A stretch of DNA of 64,000 bases from contig CAZQTW010000028.1 in NCBI GenBank assembly GCA_964596165.1, positions 1 to 64,000 on the forward strand. The letters are read 5' to 3'. The notes under the pieces are model-generated. The model was given only the letters and a program-made list of their open reading frames with translations, did no database searches and was not told the origin of the DNA. A program made the position numbers and the translations under genes. This stretch comes from CAYUQT01 sp964596165. GTDB taxonomy: Bacteria > Planctomycetota > Phycisphaerae > UBA1845 > JAFGLZ01. Shown in pieces: positions 8,581-16,964 of this stretch. Position 1 is the stretch's first letter. Each line of letters begins with the position of its first letter.

Positions 8581-9627
8581 CTAATCCCCCCAGGGTTCGA
8601 CGAGCTTGCCCTCACGCGACGCGGTGATGAAATCGATGAAGAACTCGTCTTGGCCCATGAGTCCGGCCTGCGCCATCTTGAACGAAATGCTGTTGCGATC
8701 GAGGGATCCCAGCTCGGCCGGTCGGACGGCCAGCGGATCGATGATTCCCGAATCGGCGCCCGCCTCCGTTGCGAGCACCAGCCAGACCGCGTTCAGCAGC
8801 CGGCGCATCGGCAATCCATGACTGATGTTGGAATGTCCGCCGGCCACGTGGATGGTCGGATACTTCGTCCGAACCTCCCGGATTGTGTCCAGGACCGCCC
8901 GCGGCGCCGCCGGATCAGTCGAGGCCGCCAGGATCAGCGGATCGACGTAGATGTTCTCCATCGGCACGCCCGCGCTGCTCAGCAGGCCGACCAAGGCGTC
9001 GATGTTGGCCAGTCGATCGTCGCGGCCACAGGGCATGCCGGCGTCGGATACCGGCAGCGCCACGACGTGGCACCGGTGTTTGCCGGCCAGTTCGACAACC
9101 TCCGGCCGCTCGAGCGACGCCGAATTCAGCATCGCCGCGCCGCCGCGCCGCGCGTCGTATGTGTCGAGACCCGCCTTGAGCGTTTCGATCGCGCTGCTGT
9201 CGATCGAAAGAGGCTTGTCGCTGACGGCCTGAACGACGGGCACGATCCAGCGCATCGCGGCGTTTCGCGCGTCGATGTCGCCGGATGCCTCGTCGACGTT
9301 CACATCGAGGAAATGCGCCCCGGCCTGAAGCTGCCGTCTCGCCACCCACTGGACATACTCGGCGGCGACCCGGCGATCCGCATCGCTGCCATGAAGCGCT
9401 GACTCCACGGCGCACCGGACGTGCGCGATCATGCCCGACTGACCGGCGGTCTTGGCCAGTGCATCGGGGACGGGCAGCGCGGCGGTCTTGCCCTGGGCGT
9501 CTTGATAGACAACGGCGTCGCGGCCGTCCGGGAGCGTCGTCGTCCGCTTGCCGCCTCGCTTGACCTTGCGGGTGCAGTGGATGTTCTCGCCGATGATGAT
9601 AAACGTCCTCGTCGCCGCCATGTCCAC
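8581..9627 (-). CDS. Pterin-binding methyltransferase (methyltetrahydrofolate:corrinoid type)
   Basis: 348 residues with the dihydropteroate-synthase-like TIM barrel of AcsE/MtgA/MetH-type methyltransferases. It keeps the opening strand IIIGENIH, the pterin-binding aspartate in FLDVNVDEASGD, SIDSSA, MLNSAS, the aspartate of VDPLI, and the asparagine of GGHSNISHG. Such enzymes move methyl groups between methyltetrahydrofolate and a corrinoid protein. An extra segment of about 55 residues follows the first strand. It is the last gene of the minus-strand operon, eight bases after the TPR gene. No corrinoid protein gene is in the window, so the methyl partner is unknown. The ATG at 9627 gives MDMAATRT; the ATG at 9621 is an alternative. 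Confidence 0.8.
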   Translation of the reverse strand: MDMAATRTFIIIGENIHCTRKVKRGGKRTTTLPDGRDAVVYQDAQGKTAALPVPDALAKTAGQSGMIAHVRCAVESALHGSDADRRVAAEYVQWVARRQLQAGAHFLDVNVDEASGDIDARNAAMRWIVPVVQAVSDKPLSIDSSAIETLKAGLDTYDARRGGAAMLNSASLERPEVVELAGKHRCHVVALPVSDAGMPCGRDDRLANIDALVGLLSSAGVPMENIYVDPLILAASTDPAAPRAVLDTIREVRTKYPTIHVAGGHSNISHGLPMRRLLNAVWLVLATEAGADSGIIDPLAVRPAELGSLDRNSISFKMAQAGLMGQDEFFIDFITASREGKLVEPWGD

Positions 9628-9634
9628 CAGCTCC

Positions 9635-10648
9635 TTATCGCTTGAACAGGTCCGGCAAGGCCTGGTCCGGCTCGCCGGCTTCGCCGTTCTTCCTCAGTAG
9701 CGCGTCGATGTCCACCACGGGGGCGGTCTCGGGAACGCCAAACTGTCGTGTGCTGATCTGCCGCCGAAGCTGCACATACATCGGGTTCGACGGATCGAGG
9801 CTGATGGCCCGTTCGATGAACGGCGCGGCGGCTTCAAACTTGCCCTGCACATAGTGCGCCCGGGCCGCCTGATACTGGATTTCCGCCTGATCCGGTACCT
9901 GTTCGGCCGCCTGCTCGAACAGCCGGGTGGCGTCGGCCACCTCCCGCCGATCGAGCAGAAGCCGCGCCACCGCCACCTGCACCTGCGGGCTGAGCATGGC
10001 GGTCGCCGCCAGCGTCTCGCTCCGATTGATCTCCAGAGCGGTCCGGATCTGGTCGGCGGCGAGATCGGGCTGACCTTCGCGGAGAAAGGCGTCCGCCAGC
10101 GTCAGGTGGTATTTCATTTCAGGCGGCGAATCCGTCTGCTTCCGGAGCCGGACGGCCCGAACCAGCGCCTCGATCGCCGCCCCCCCCTTGCCCTGCAAGA
10201 GCTCGGTCTGGCCCATCTGGAAACAGACCGCATGGTCGTTCGGCTCAAGCTCGTAGGCTTTTCGGGTGGCCTGTTCGGCCAGGGCCAGCTTGCCCGACCG
10301 CATATGGATGAATCCGAGCACGAGATGACCGGGGTAGAACTTCGGGTCGGTTTCCGTCACTCGTTCGACGATTCGACGGGCTTCCTCGAAATTGCCGTCG
10401 CGCATCAATCGTTCGGCCCGTGTGACGGCCTCGATGGAGTTTCGGCGGATTTCCTGCTGTCGATCAAGTTCGGCGACGTCGACAATCGGCCGACCCGCGC
10501 CCACATGCGTGCGAATCAGCCAGACGCCGAGGATCGCCGCGATCACGAAACCGACCGCGATCATCAGCACTCGATGCAGCCCGATCTTACCGGACCCGCC
10601 CGGCGAGGCCGGGGCGGCGGACCGGGTCTTATGTGTGGGTCGCGGCAT
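9635..10648 (-). CDS. Membrane-anchored TPR protein
   Basis: 337 residues. A short basic N-terminus is followed by one membrane helix (VLMIAVGFVIAAILGVWLI, about 28-46), so the remainder should lie outside the cytoplasmic membrane. Six or so tetratricopeptide repeats cover about residues 80-300, with typical A/G-x-x-Y and D/E-P positions (for example ALEINRSE, AISLDPSNPMY). TPR domains scaffold other proteins. It sits between the Fhs-like and the methyltransferase genes with gaps of only 18 and 7 bases, so it is almost certainly co-transcribed. Why a periplasmic scaffold should belong to a folate operon is not explained. Confidence 0.8.
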   Translation of the reverse strand: MPRPTHKTRSAAPASPGGSGKIGLHRVLMIAVGFVIAAILGVWLIRTHVGAGRPIVDVAELDRQQEIRRNSIEAVTRAERLMRDGNFEEARRIVERVTETDPKFYPGHLVLGFIHMRSGKLALAEQATRKAYELEPNDHAVCFQMGQTELLQGKGGAAIEALVRAVRLRKQTDSPPEMKYHLTLADAFLREGQPDLAADQIRTALEINRSETLAATAMLSPQVQVAVARLLLDRREVADATRLFEQAAEQVPDQAEIQYQAARAHYVQGKFEAAAPFIERAISLDPSNPMYVQLRRQISTRQFGVPETAPVVDIDALLRKNGEAGEPDQALPDLFKR

Positions 10649-10666
10649 GGATCGGTCCCCGCCTTC

Positions 10667-12388
10667 TCAATCGAACAGTCCCTTGACGCCGCCCTCGTCG
10701 GTCACGTCCATGTTCATCGACCGCGGACGACGGACCGGCGGCAACAGCGGCTGCGCCGGACCCGCCCGCACGATCAGATACCCCGCTCCGGCGGCCACCC
10801 GCACGTCTTCGATCGGCAGCACGAAATCGTAAGGTCGGCCCAGCAGTTTTTGATCGTGGGATAGCGAGTAGACCGCCTTCGCCATGCAGATCGCCAGGTC
10901 TTGCCAGCCCAACTGCGTGTACCGTTCAATCGCCGCCGCCGCCCTCGACGAGTATTCCACGCGCCCGGCGTTGTAGAGCGTCGTGGCGATGGTCTCGATC
11001 TTCTTGGTGATCGGCCAGGTCGTCTCATACAAGTGGCTGAAGCGGCATGTTCCGCCTTCGCAGGCCTTGACCACGGCCTCGGCGAGCTCGATGGCCCCTG
11101 CCCCTCCCGTGTTGCGATGGTCGCTGACGACCGTGGCCGTTGCCCCGCTCACGCCCGCCACCGTCGCCAAGGCCGCCAGTTCCTCCGGCGTATCGCTTGG
11201 CGCCCGGTTGATCACGACCACGCACGGCAATCCGTAGTAACGAACGTTCTCCAGGTGTTTGGCCAGGTTTGCGCTGCCCTCTTTAACCGCTTGAACGCTG
11301 GCTTCGTTCAAGCGGGGGTCATTGTGCCCGCGATAGCGACCGCTCTGGTACTTCACGCCTCGCAGCGTCGCGATCAGGACGGCGGCATCGGGCGTCAACC
11401 CGCTTGCTCGGCACTTGATGTCGCAGAACTTTTCCAGGCCGAGTTCGGCGCCGGCCATCGAAGCCGTGATGACGTATTGGCAGCACTTCAGGGCGATGGC
11501 GTCGGCGATCACGCTTGTGCTTCCGTGGCTCAGATCGACCGCGTTCGACCCGTGGACAAAAACGGGGGTTCCCTCGAGCGTCTGCATGAGGTTGGGACAC
11601 AAGGCGTCGCGGAGCAGAACCGCCATGGCTCCCGCGGCCTTGAGCGTCTCGGCGAAGACGGGCAGGTCGTGCTGGTTGTACCCTACGACGATTCGTCCGA
11701 GGCGTTTTCGCAGATCCGCCTTCGACGTCGACAACGTCAGGATCGCCATCAACTCGCTGCTCGGCGGCGAGTCGAAGCCGCTTTCTCGCGGAACGCTGTG
11801 ACCGCCCAGCCCCACGACCATCTGACGGAGCGCCGAATCGGCCACTTCTTGGCATCGTCGCAGCGCCATCCGCCTCGGGTCCAGTCCCTCCGGACCCGAC
11901 CGGACCAGCACGGCGTCGGCCATCGAACTCAGCATCTGATGCGCGGCCGCCACAGCGTGCAGGTCGCCCGTCAGTCCCAGGGCGAACCGATCCCTGGGGA
12001 CGACCTGACACCGTCCGCCGCCGGCGCGAATCGGACCGCCGCTCAACACCCACGCCAGCGAGGGTTGCTGAAGGGAACACGCGGCGGTCTTCTTTAGTTG
12101 CACCAAGGCGTCGGCTAAGGCAATCGCCGTAATGGTCGGGTCTTCCCAACCCGGCATCGGCGTCATCGATGTCACATGGATGTAGCGGCCCTTGGGCCGG
12201 CTGCTCAACCGATCGAGGGCCGACAAGGATACCTTTGCCACGTGGGGACCGTGTGTCTCGATCTCGTCCGAGGCGAAGCCCACGGCAGCGGCAATCTCTC
12301 GAATGTCGCGAGGTGTGACGGAGCGGGCGATCGCCTCGTCCGACATCGCGGCGGAGTCCGCAGTGTTGTTCGAAGGTGTATTGACCAT
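10667..12388 (-). CDS. Formate-tetrahydrofolate ligase homologue lacking the P-loop
   Basis: 573 residues, collinear with formyltetrahydrofolate synthetase (Fhs). Recognisable parts include GGHSVPRESGFD, LRKRLGRIVVGYN, NLMQTLEGTPVFVHG, LGLEKFCDIKCRASGL, KHLENVRYYGLPCVVVINR and the C-terminal GAGYLIVRAG. The canonical ATP-binding loop (TPTPAGEGKTTT in known enzymes) is replaced by MTPMPGWEDPTIT (75-87), so the lysine and the GEGK core are gone. The next conserved block is also altered (SLQQPSLAWVLSGGP). Normal Fhs makes 10-formyltetrahydrofolate from formate, ATP and tetrahydrofolate; this copy may not use ATP in that way. It may be an inactive or repurposed paralogue. It is the second gene of a four-gene operon. 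I do not assign fhs as symbol for this reason. Confidence 0.8.
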   Translation of the reverse strand: MVNTPSNNTADSAAMSDEAIARSVTPRDIREIAAAVGFASDEIETHGPHVAKVSLSALDRLSSRPKGRYIHVTSMTPMPGWEDPTITAIALADALVQLKKTAACSLQQPSLAWVLSGGPIRAGGGRCQVVPRDRFALGLTGDLHAVAAAHQMLSSMADAVLVRSGPEGLDPRRMALRRCQEVADSALRQMVVGLGGHSVPRESGFDSPPSSELMAILTLSTSKADLRKRLGRIVVGYNQHDLPVFAETLKAAGAMAVLLRDALCPNLMQTLEGTPVFVHGSNAVDLSHGSTSVIADAIALKCCQYVITASMAGAELGLEKFCDIKCRASGLTPDAAVLIATLRGVKYQSGRYRGHNDPRLNEASVQAVKEGSANLAKHLENVRYYGLPCVVVINRAPSDTPEELAALATVAGVSGATATVVSDHRNTGGAGAIELAEAVVKACEGGTCRFSHLYETTWPITKKIETIATTLYNAGRVEYSSRAAAAIERYTQLGWQDLAICMAKAVYSLSHDQKLLGRPYDFVLPIEDVRVAAGAGYLIVRAGPAQPLLPPVRRPRSMNMDVTDEGGVKGLFD

Positions 12389-12402
12389 CGGATGACTTCT
12401 CC

Positions 12403-13401
12403 TTACTTGGCGGATTGAGTCGTTGTCGGCTGAGTGGTTGCCGACGGGGGCGCGGCGGTCACCGGGGCGGGGGCAGTCGGTACGGTCGCCGGCGCGGCCG
12501 GTCCGGATGCCGGCGCCGATGACGAAAGGGGGGCAGCGGCCGGAGTCGTCACGGGGGCGGTCGAAGCAGGCGCTGCGGACGGCGTCGCCGGTGCCGGGGG
12601 TGGCGGCACCGGTACCGGACCCGTCACCGGCGTCGGGACAGTCGCGGGGGGACCGGCGGCCGGCGCGGACGCGGGTGGAGGCGCCGGCGGCGGCGGAACC
12701 TTGGGCGGTTCGGCCCCTGGCGCGGGCGCCGGAGCGGGAACCGTCTGGGGCGTGATCGTCACGCGCCGTGTGGTCGGCATCGTCGCCGGCACCTCAAGCG
12801 GCTGCACGGCGAAGATCCGCCACCGGCCCGCCTCCCGAACAAAACGGACCAAGACCATCGTCTTGTATCCGTTCTTGGTCGCGACCAGCCGAACGACGGC
12901 CCGATCCGTTTGACCGGCTTGACCAGGATCAATTCGCTCTTCCCACGCCTCATGTTGATCCAGTCCGAACCCACCGCAGTAGAACTGAAGCATCTGGCTC
13001 CACGACAGAACGCTGGTGAGGATCCGCTCTTGACCCGACCGGGTGTCCGGCGTTTCGGCTCGAAGGCCGAGTAAGTCATGGAGGATACCGAGCGGGGCCG
13101 CGACCGCCAGTTGGATCTCCCGGGCGTTGCGGAGGCCCGTCGACTGCTCTTGCCGGGTTGGGGCCTCGGCCGCCTTGGCCCCGTCTTCGATGCTGCGAAG
13201 CAGGACATAGGCCACGTCCCGAGGCGAAGCCTTCTCATCCAGGCGAACGCCGTAGTACTCGGCCGTCACTACCTCGTAACGCCGGAGCAGCTCGACCGGC
13301 AGGAAGGGATCGGTTTGTTTGACGAGCATCTTGACCAGGACCACGGGAATGGCCAGCGCCACCGGGACCAGGATCACGACGAGAATGTTTTTGCCGGACA
13401 T
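12403..13401 (-). CDS. Membrane-anchored protein with proline/alanine-rich tail, unknown function
   Basis: 332 residues. One N-terminal membrane helix (ILVVILVPVALAIPVVLVKML) is followed by a folded region (about 30-215) and then about 115 residues made almost wholly of P, A, T, S and V, with runs such as VPTPVTGPVPVPPPP. The folded part matches no family I know. It contains GGFGLDQHEAWEERIDP and a segment (VVRLVATKNGYKTMVLVRF) resembling strands of small beta-rich domains. It is first in the operon with the Fhs-like, TPR and methyltransferase genes (15-base gap). The tail may be a wall-spanning spacer. GC skew in the tail gives long spurious open frames on the other strand. Confidence 0.7.
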   Translation of the reverse strand: MSGKNILVVILVPVALAIPVVLVKMLVKQTDPFLPVELLRRYEVVTAEYYGVRLDEKASPRDVAYVLLRSIEDGAKAAEAPTRQEQSTGLRNAREIQLAVAAPLGILHDLLGLRAETPDTRSGQERILTSVLSWSQMLQFYCGGFGLDQHEAWEERIDPGQAGQTDRAVVRLVATKNGYKTMVLVRFVREAGRWRIFAVQPLEVPATMPTTRRVTITPQTVPAPAPAPGAEPPKVPPPPAPPPASAPAAGPPATVPTPVTGPVPVPPPPAPATPSAAPASTAPVTTPAAAPLSSSAPASGPAAPATVPTAPAPVTAAPPSATTQPTTTQSAK

Positions 13402-13592
13402 GTATCATCCTTTCGGACGTCGTCCACACGCGCACGCTCATGGCGCGTCACGCCTCCGCGCAAGGCGAAAGTGTATGTCCAACCCCCCCTCATTTCAACG
13501 TTTGGCCGGAGTGGCCCCACCGCAGTTTGCGGGGTAGACTGTTGCCCGCAACAGATCCTGAGGCGGTTGTCTGAAAGACAGGAGGCCCGCAC
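13402..13592. promoter_or_regulatory. Divergent promoter region of the one-carbon block
   Basis: About 190 bases separate the start codons of the minus-strand operon and the plus-strand uroporphyrinogen-decarboxylase-like gene. A seven-base inverted repeat (TTGCGGG...CCCGCAA) lies near 13535-13560. The AGGAGG ribosome site of the plus-strand gene is at 13580-13585. I could not find a convincing -35/-10 pair for either direction. Confidence 0.4.
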
Positions 13593-15032
13593 GTGTCCAT
13601 GGAGCAGCTCTACCAGCAGCGTCTGAGTCGTTACGTCACGGCCATGCGGAACGAAATGCCGGATTGCGTCCCGATCCGGCCGTTTGCCGCCGAATTCGCG
13701 GCCAAGTATGCCGGCTACAACTGCCAACAGGTCACGCACGACTACGAGATGGCCTTCGCCGCCGTTCGCAAGTGCGCCAAGGATTTCGATTGGGACGCCA
13801 CCGTCGGCAACATGGTCTATGTCTGGACCGGCCTGACGCAGGCGATCGGGCTAAAGTACTATGCCATCCCGGGGATCGACATCCCGGTCGACACGGGCTT
13901 CCAGTATCGCGAGCCGTCGGAAGACAACGCCTTCATGCGTCCCGACGAGTACGACGCACTGATCGAGGATCCGACGGGCTTCCTCTACAACGTTTGGTTC
14001 CCGCGGATATGCAGCGAGGCGGCCGCGCCGGGCATGCCCAACACCTATCGTAACAACCTGTCGCTCGTGAAGGGCGCCATGGCCATGTTAAGCTACTTCA
14101 TGAGCTTCGGCACGCAGGCTACGCGGCTCCGGAACGAGTCGGGCACCGTGGGCGCCATCGCCGGGATCTTCAAGGCGCCGTTCGACATCATCGCCGACAA
14201 GCTCCGCGGCTACATCGGCCTGACGATGGACATGTTCGAACGGCCGGACAAGGTGCTGAAGGCCTGCGAGGCGCTGATGCCCCACCTGATGCACGTCGCC
14301 CTCACGACGGCCGACGCCGAGAAGAAGGTCCCCATCGGCTTCTGGATGCATCGGGGTTGCACGCCGTTCATCACCAAGGACCAGTTTCACTCGCACTACT
14401 GGCCGACGCTCAAGCCGATCATCGAGGAGATCTGGAAGAACGGGCACCAGACGCTCTTTTATGCCGAGGGCAACTGGGACGCCCACCTCGACAGCTTCGC
14501 CGAACTGCCCGACCGCAGTATCGTCTATCACGTCGACCAGGGCGACATCTTCAAGGTCCACAAGAAGCTCGGGGACAAGTTCTGCCTGACCGGCGGTATC
14601 CCGAACTTCCTGCTGGGCTACCGGCCGCCGGCGGAGACCCGCGCGTGCGTCAAGAAGGTAATCGACGGCGTCGCCAAGGACGGCGGCTATGTGCTGGACG
14701 CCAGCGCGATCATGCAGAACGACACGAAGGTGGAGAACGTCAAGGCGATGACCGAGGCCTGCCGCGAATACGGCGTGTACTCGCGCGGGCACGCCGCCCC
14801 CCTCAACGCCAAACCGGCCGAGCCGGACCTGAAGGCCATCTCCAAGAAGAAGGGCTACGGCATGGCCGACCGCCCCCAGCCCAAGATCAGACCCGGCGTC
14901 TGCTTCCCCTGGGAAGAGAAGGTCAAGGAACTGCCCGAGATGACGGGCGACAAGGACCTCGTCCGCCGGATCTGGGAGGCCAACGACGCCCTCGGTAACA
15001 TGTTTATCTGGCAGTGTCTGCTGTCGTTCTAG
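13593..15032 (+). CDS. Uroporphyrinogen decarboxylase-family protein, probable methyltransferase relative
   Basis: 479 residues. The fold and landmarks are those of the UroD/MtaA-MtbA superfamily: the N-terminal region ending RPFAAEFAAKYAG, the glycine-rich GFWMHRGCTPFITKDQF segment, PIIEEIWKNGHQTLFYAEGNW, VYHVDQGDIFKVHKKLGDKF and CLTGGIPNFLLGY. In corrinoid methyltransferases a zinc site (HxC...C) sits in the strand where this protein has YAEGNW, so the classical zinc ligands are not obvious. The GTG at 13593 follows AGGAGG by seven bases; an ATG six bases later is the alternative. Divergence from the folate operon suggests shared control and a role in methyl-group metabolism, by inference. 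Confidence 0.75.
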   Translation: MSMEQLYQQRLSRYVTAMRNEMPDCVPIRPFAAEFAAKYAGYNCQQVTHDYEMAFAAVRKCAKDFDWDATVGNMVYVWTGLTQAIGLKYYAIPGIDIPVDTGFQYREPSEDNAFMRPDEYDALIEDPTGFLYNVWFPRICSEAAAPGMPNTYRNNLSLVKGAMAMLSYFMSFGTQATRLRNESGTVGAIAGIFKAPFDIIADKLRGYIGLTMDMFERPDKVLKACEALMPHLMHVALTTADAEKKVPIGFWMHRGCTPFITKDQFHSHYWPTLKPIIEEIWKNGHQTLFYAEGNWDAHLDSFAELPDRSIVYHVDQGDIFKVHKKLGDKFCLTGGIPNFLLGYRPPAETRACVKKVIDGVAKDGGYVLDASAIMQNDTKVENVKAMTEACREYGVYSRGHAAPLNAKPAEPDLKAISKKKGYGMADRPQPKIRPGVCFPWEEKVKELPEMTGDKDLVRRIWEANDALGNMFIWQCLLSF

Positions 15033-15036
15033 AAGA

Positions 15037-15068
15037 AGCTGTCAGCTCTCAGCCGTCAACTGTCAGCT
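15037..15068. repeat. Degenerate heptamer tandem repeat
   Basis: Four and a half seven-base units (AGCTGTC, AGCTCTC, AGCCGTC, AACTGTC, AGCT) follow directly after the stop codon of the UroD-family gene. Seven-base tandem repeats of this kind spread in intergenic regions of many bacteria; function unknown. Confidence 0.6.
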
Positions 15069-15082
15069 ACAGACAATGATAT

Positions 15083-15571
15083 TTGTGTGTGGTGGCCGGT
15101 TGTCGTAGGTCACAGCTTGCCTGGACACTCTTGGTAGCGTGGGGAGTCAGCCTTGCCTTCCGGGCGGACCCGGACCGACTCTTTGAGCGGGCATTCGGCA
15201 TGCGCCCGCCGGAGGGTGTAAAGGACTTGCTGGCCGAACGTCATTACGCCGGCGGACCGGGAGACCAAACGATTCTTTTTCAATTCACCGCGGACCGACC
15301 TACGATCGATAGGCTTGTCGCCCATCGCGGGTTCAAGCCGGACATGGACAGAATAGAGACCTACTGGGGCGAAAAGCAGAACACGAGTAGGCTCTGGGAC
15401 GATCTATTCATACGCATGCTAGTTCTTCCAGGACCCAAGTGGAAGAATCCGCCGCACATCTCGGAGCCCATCCTCTACAAATGGCAACGTGGCCCGCATG
15501 AAGTTGAGGCGGCTATCATGCTGTGGGACGCGAAATCCAAGAAGGCCTACGTCATGTGGCTTCTTGGCTAG
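15083..15571 (+). CDS. Small putative exported protein
   Basis: Up to 162 residues. After a short basic start comes a hydrophobic stretch (LAWTLLVAWGVSLAF) that could be a signal peptide, then a folded-looking hydrophilic domain with FQFTADRPTIDRLVAHRGF and a C-terminal YKWQRGPHEVEAAIMLWDA segment. Many planctomycetes carry small secreted proteins of this shape, but I do not recognise the family. The TTG start at 15083 is uncertain; no strong ribosome site is visible. Its end overlaps the end of the convergent sulfite reductase gene by 20 bases. Confidence 0.5.
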   Translation: MCVVAGCRRSQLAWTLLVAWGVSLAFRADPDRLFERAFGMRPPEGVKDLLAERHYAGGPGDQTILFQFTADRPTIDRLVAHRGFKPDMDRIETYWGEKQNTSRLWDDLFIRMLVLPGPKWKNPPHISEPILYKWQRGPHEVEAAIMLWDAKSKKAYVMWLLG

Positions 15572-16964
15572 TCATCTTCGCCCGACAGTCGACTTCTCGT
15601 CCGTTCGGTGAGAACGGCTTGAGAATGCCCAACTCGTCGGACGTCGCGACGATCTGGCCGACCACACTTGCCACCCCCGTGGCCGGCACGGCCGCATGGA
15701 CTTCGCGGGCCAGAGCGGCGCTCTTGCCGCCGCCACCGCCGACCAGCACGCGATAGCATTCCGTTCGCTCGCCGTCGATCGTCCGCATGCATCCCGCCAG
15801 CCCAATGTCGGCCACGGAAGACCGGGCGCAGCCGTTCGGGCAGCCGGAGATGCAGACGGTAAGATCGCAGTCGGCCGACAAGACTTTGTGAATCCGACCG
15901 GCGACTGCATGCGTATCGGTGATCGCCCTTGCACATGAGGCCATGCCTGGGCAAGCGATGACTCGCGGTCCATCCCTCCACCGCTTCAGCGTCTTCGTCA
16001 GGCGCGGAAATACTTGTCCGAAGATGAGCAGATCATGATCGAAGCCGATCCGCAGCGTTGCGTCCACGGCTTCAAGGGCGTCCGCCAGTTCGAGGGCATC
16101 GGACGGCTGGATATCGCCGAGGGGAGGATGCGGGCGGCCGATTTGCCGAACGCCGTCACCCAGGCGCTGAGGTGTAGCGGGTACGGGCCAGACGTTGGCA
16201 GACTTCTCCTGCTCAAGGATCTCTGCTAGACGTTCGAGAAATACGTCGTTACCCAGCCGCTCGCGTACATGGCGGAGTCTCGCCTGGGTGCGGTTGGTTC
16301 GGTCGCCCTCAGCCTCGAAGAGGCGCAGCGCAGCGACGACGAAGGGAATCACCTCGTCCAGAGCCAGAGTTCGTGCGAAGGGAATGCCTGTTCCGGGCTT
16401 TGCGCCCAGAGATCCGCCGACAATCGCGCGGAACGTCCCGTCGGCCTCGGCGATCAGTCCCACGTCATTGACCCAGGGCCGACCGCACGCCTCGGAGCAG
16501 CCCGATAGGCTGATCTTGAACTTGCGCGGTAGTCGCCGGATCCACGGCAACGACTCGACGCCGGCCTTGATCGCGTTGGCGAGTCCGATCACGTCCACCG
16601 AATCCGGACATAGCCCGCAACCCGGGCAGACGATCACGTTTCGCACCGTATCGCCACAAGCACCGACGGTGGACAGGCCCGCCTCGTGGAGCGCACGCTG
16701 GATCGTTGGCAGGTCGGTCGCGCTGACGTTGTGCAGCTCGATGTCCTGCCGGGTGGTTAGGTGAAGCCCGGTCCCGAGCGTATGGCGATCCGCCACATCG
16801 GCAATCCTCCGCCACTGTGCTAGGGTGAGCAGGCCCGCATGAATCTTGACTCGCTGCATGAAGAGTCCCTGCTGACGTTGCGGATAGATGCCAAGGAGGC
16901 GAGCGACCGCCGGATCATCCGGCAGCCCCTCGCAAGGGAACGCAATAGGTGCTGGCTCGCTCAT
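15552..16964 (-). CDS. Ferredoxin-type sulfite/nitrite reductase with two siroheme cysteine sets
   Basis: 470 residues from the ATG at 16964. Two ferredoxin-like half domains alternate with two NIR_SIR domains. The C-terminal half has CPGMASC (338-344) and SGCPNGC (Cys 375, 379), the classical Cx5C...Cx3C ligands for a siroheme-coupled 4Fe-4S cluster. The N-terminal half also has a complete set: CPGCGLC (113-119) and SGCSEAC (Cys 156, 160). It reduces sulfite to sulfide or nitrite to ammonia with six electrons. Sulfite is favoured because the start overlaps the cysH stop as ATGA, implying translational coupling. The open frame runs 38 residues further upstream, but inside cysH. No ferredoxin gene adjoins. 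Confidence 0.85.
   Translation of the reverse strand: MSEPAPIAFPCEGLPDDPAVARLLGIYPQRQQGLFMQRVKIHAGLLTLAQWRRIADVADRHTLGTGLHLTTRQDIELHNVSATDLPTIQRALHEAGLSTVGACGDTVRNVIVCPGCGLCPDSVDVIGLANAIKAGVESLPWIRRLPRKFKISLSGCSEACGRPWVNDVGLIAEADGTFRAIVGGSLGAKPGTGIPFARTLALDEVIPFVVAALRLFEAEGDRTNRTQARLRHVRERLGNDVFLERLAEILEQEKSANVWPVPATPQRLGDGVRQIGRPHPPLGDIQPSDALELADALEAVDATLRIGFDHDLLIFGQVFPRLTKTLKRWRDGPRVIACPGMASCARAITDTHAVAGRIHKVLSADCDLTVCISGCPNGCARSSVADIGLAGCMRTIDGERTECYRVLVGGGGGKSAALAREVHAAVPATGVASVVGQIVATSDELGILKPFSPNGREVDCRAKMTSQEAT

Noticed and set aside
12423..12913. Long plus-strand frames rich in Gly/Ala opposite 12403-13401
   Set aside because: They mirror the Pro/Ala-rich tail of the real minus-strand gene; the repetitive composition keeps the other strand open.
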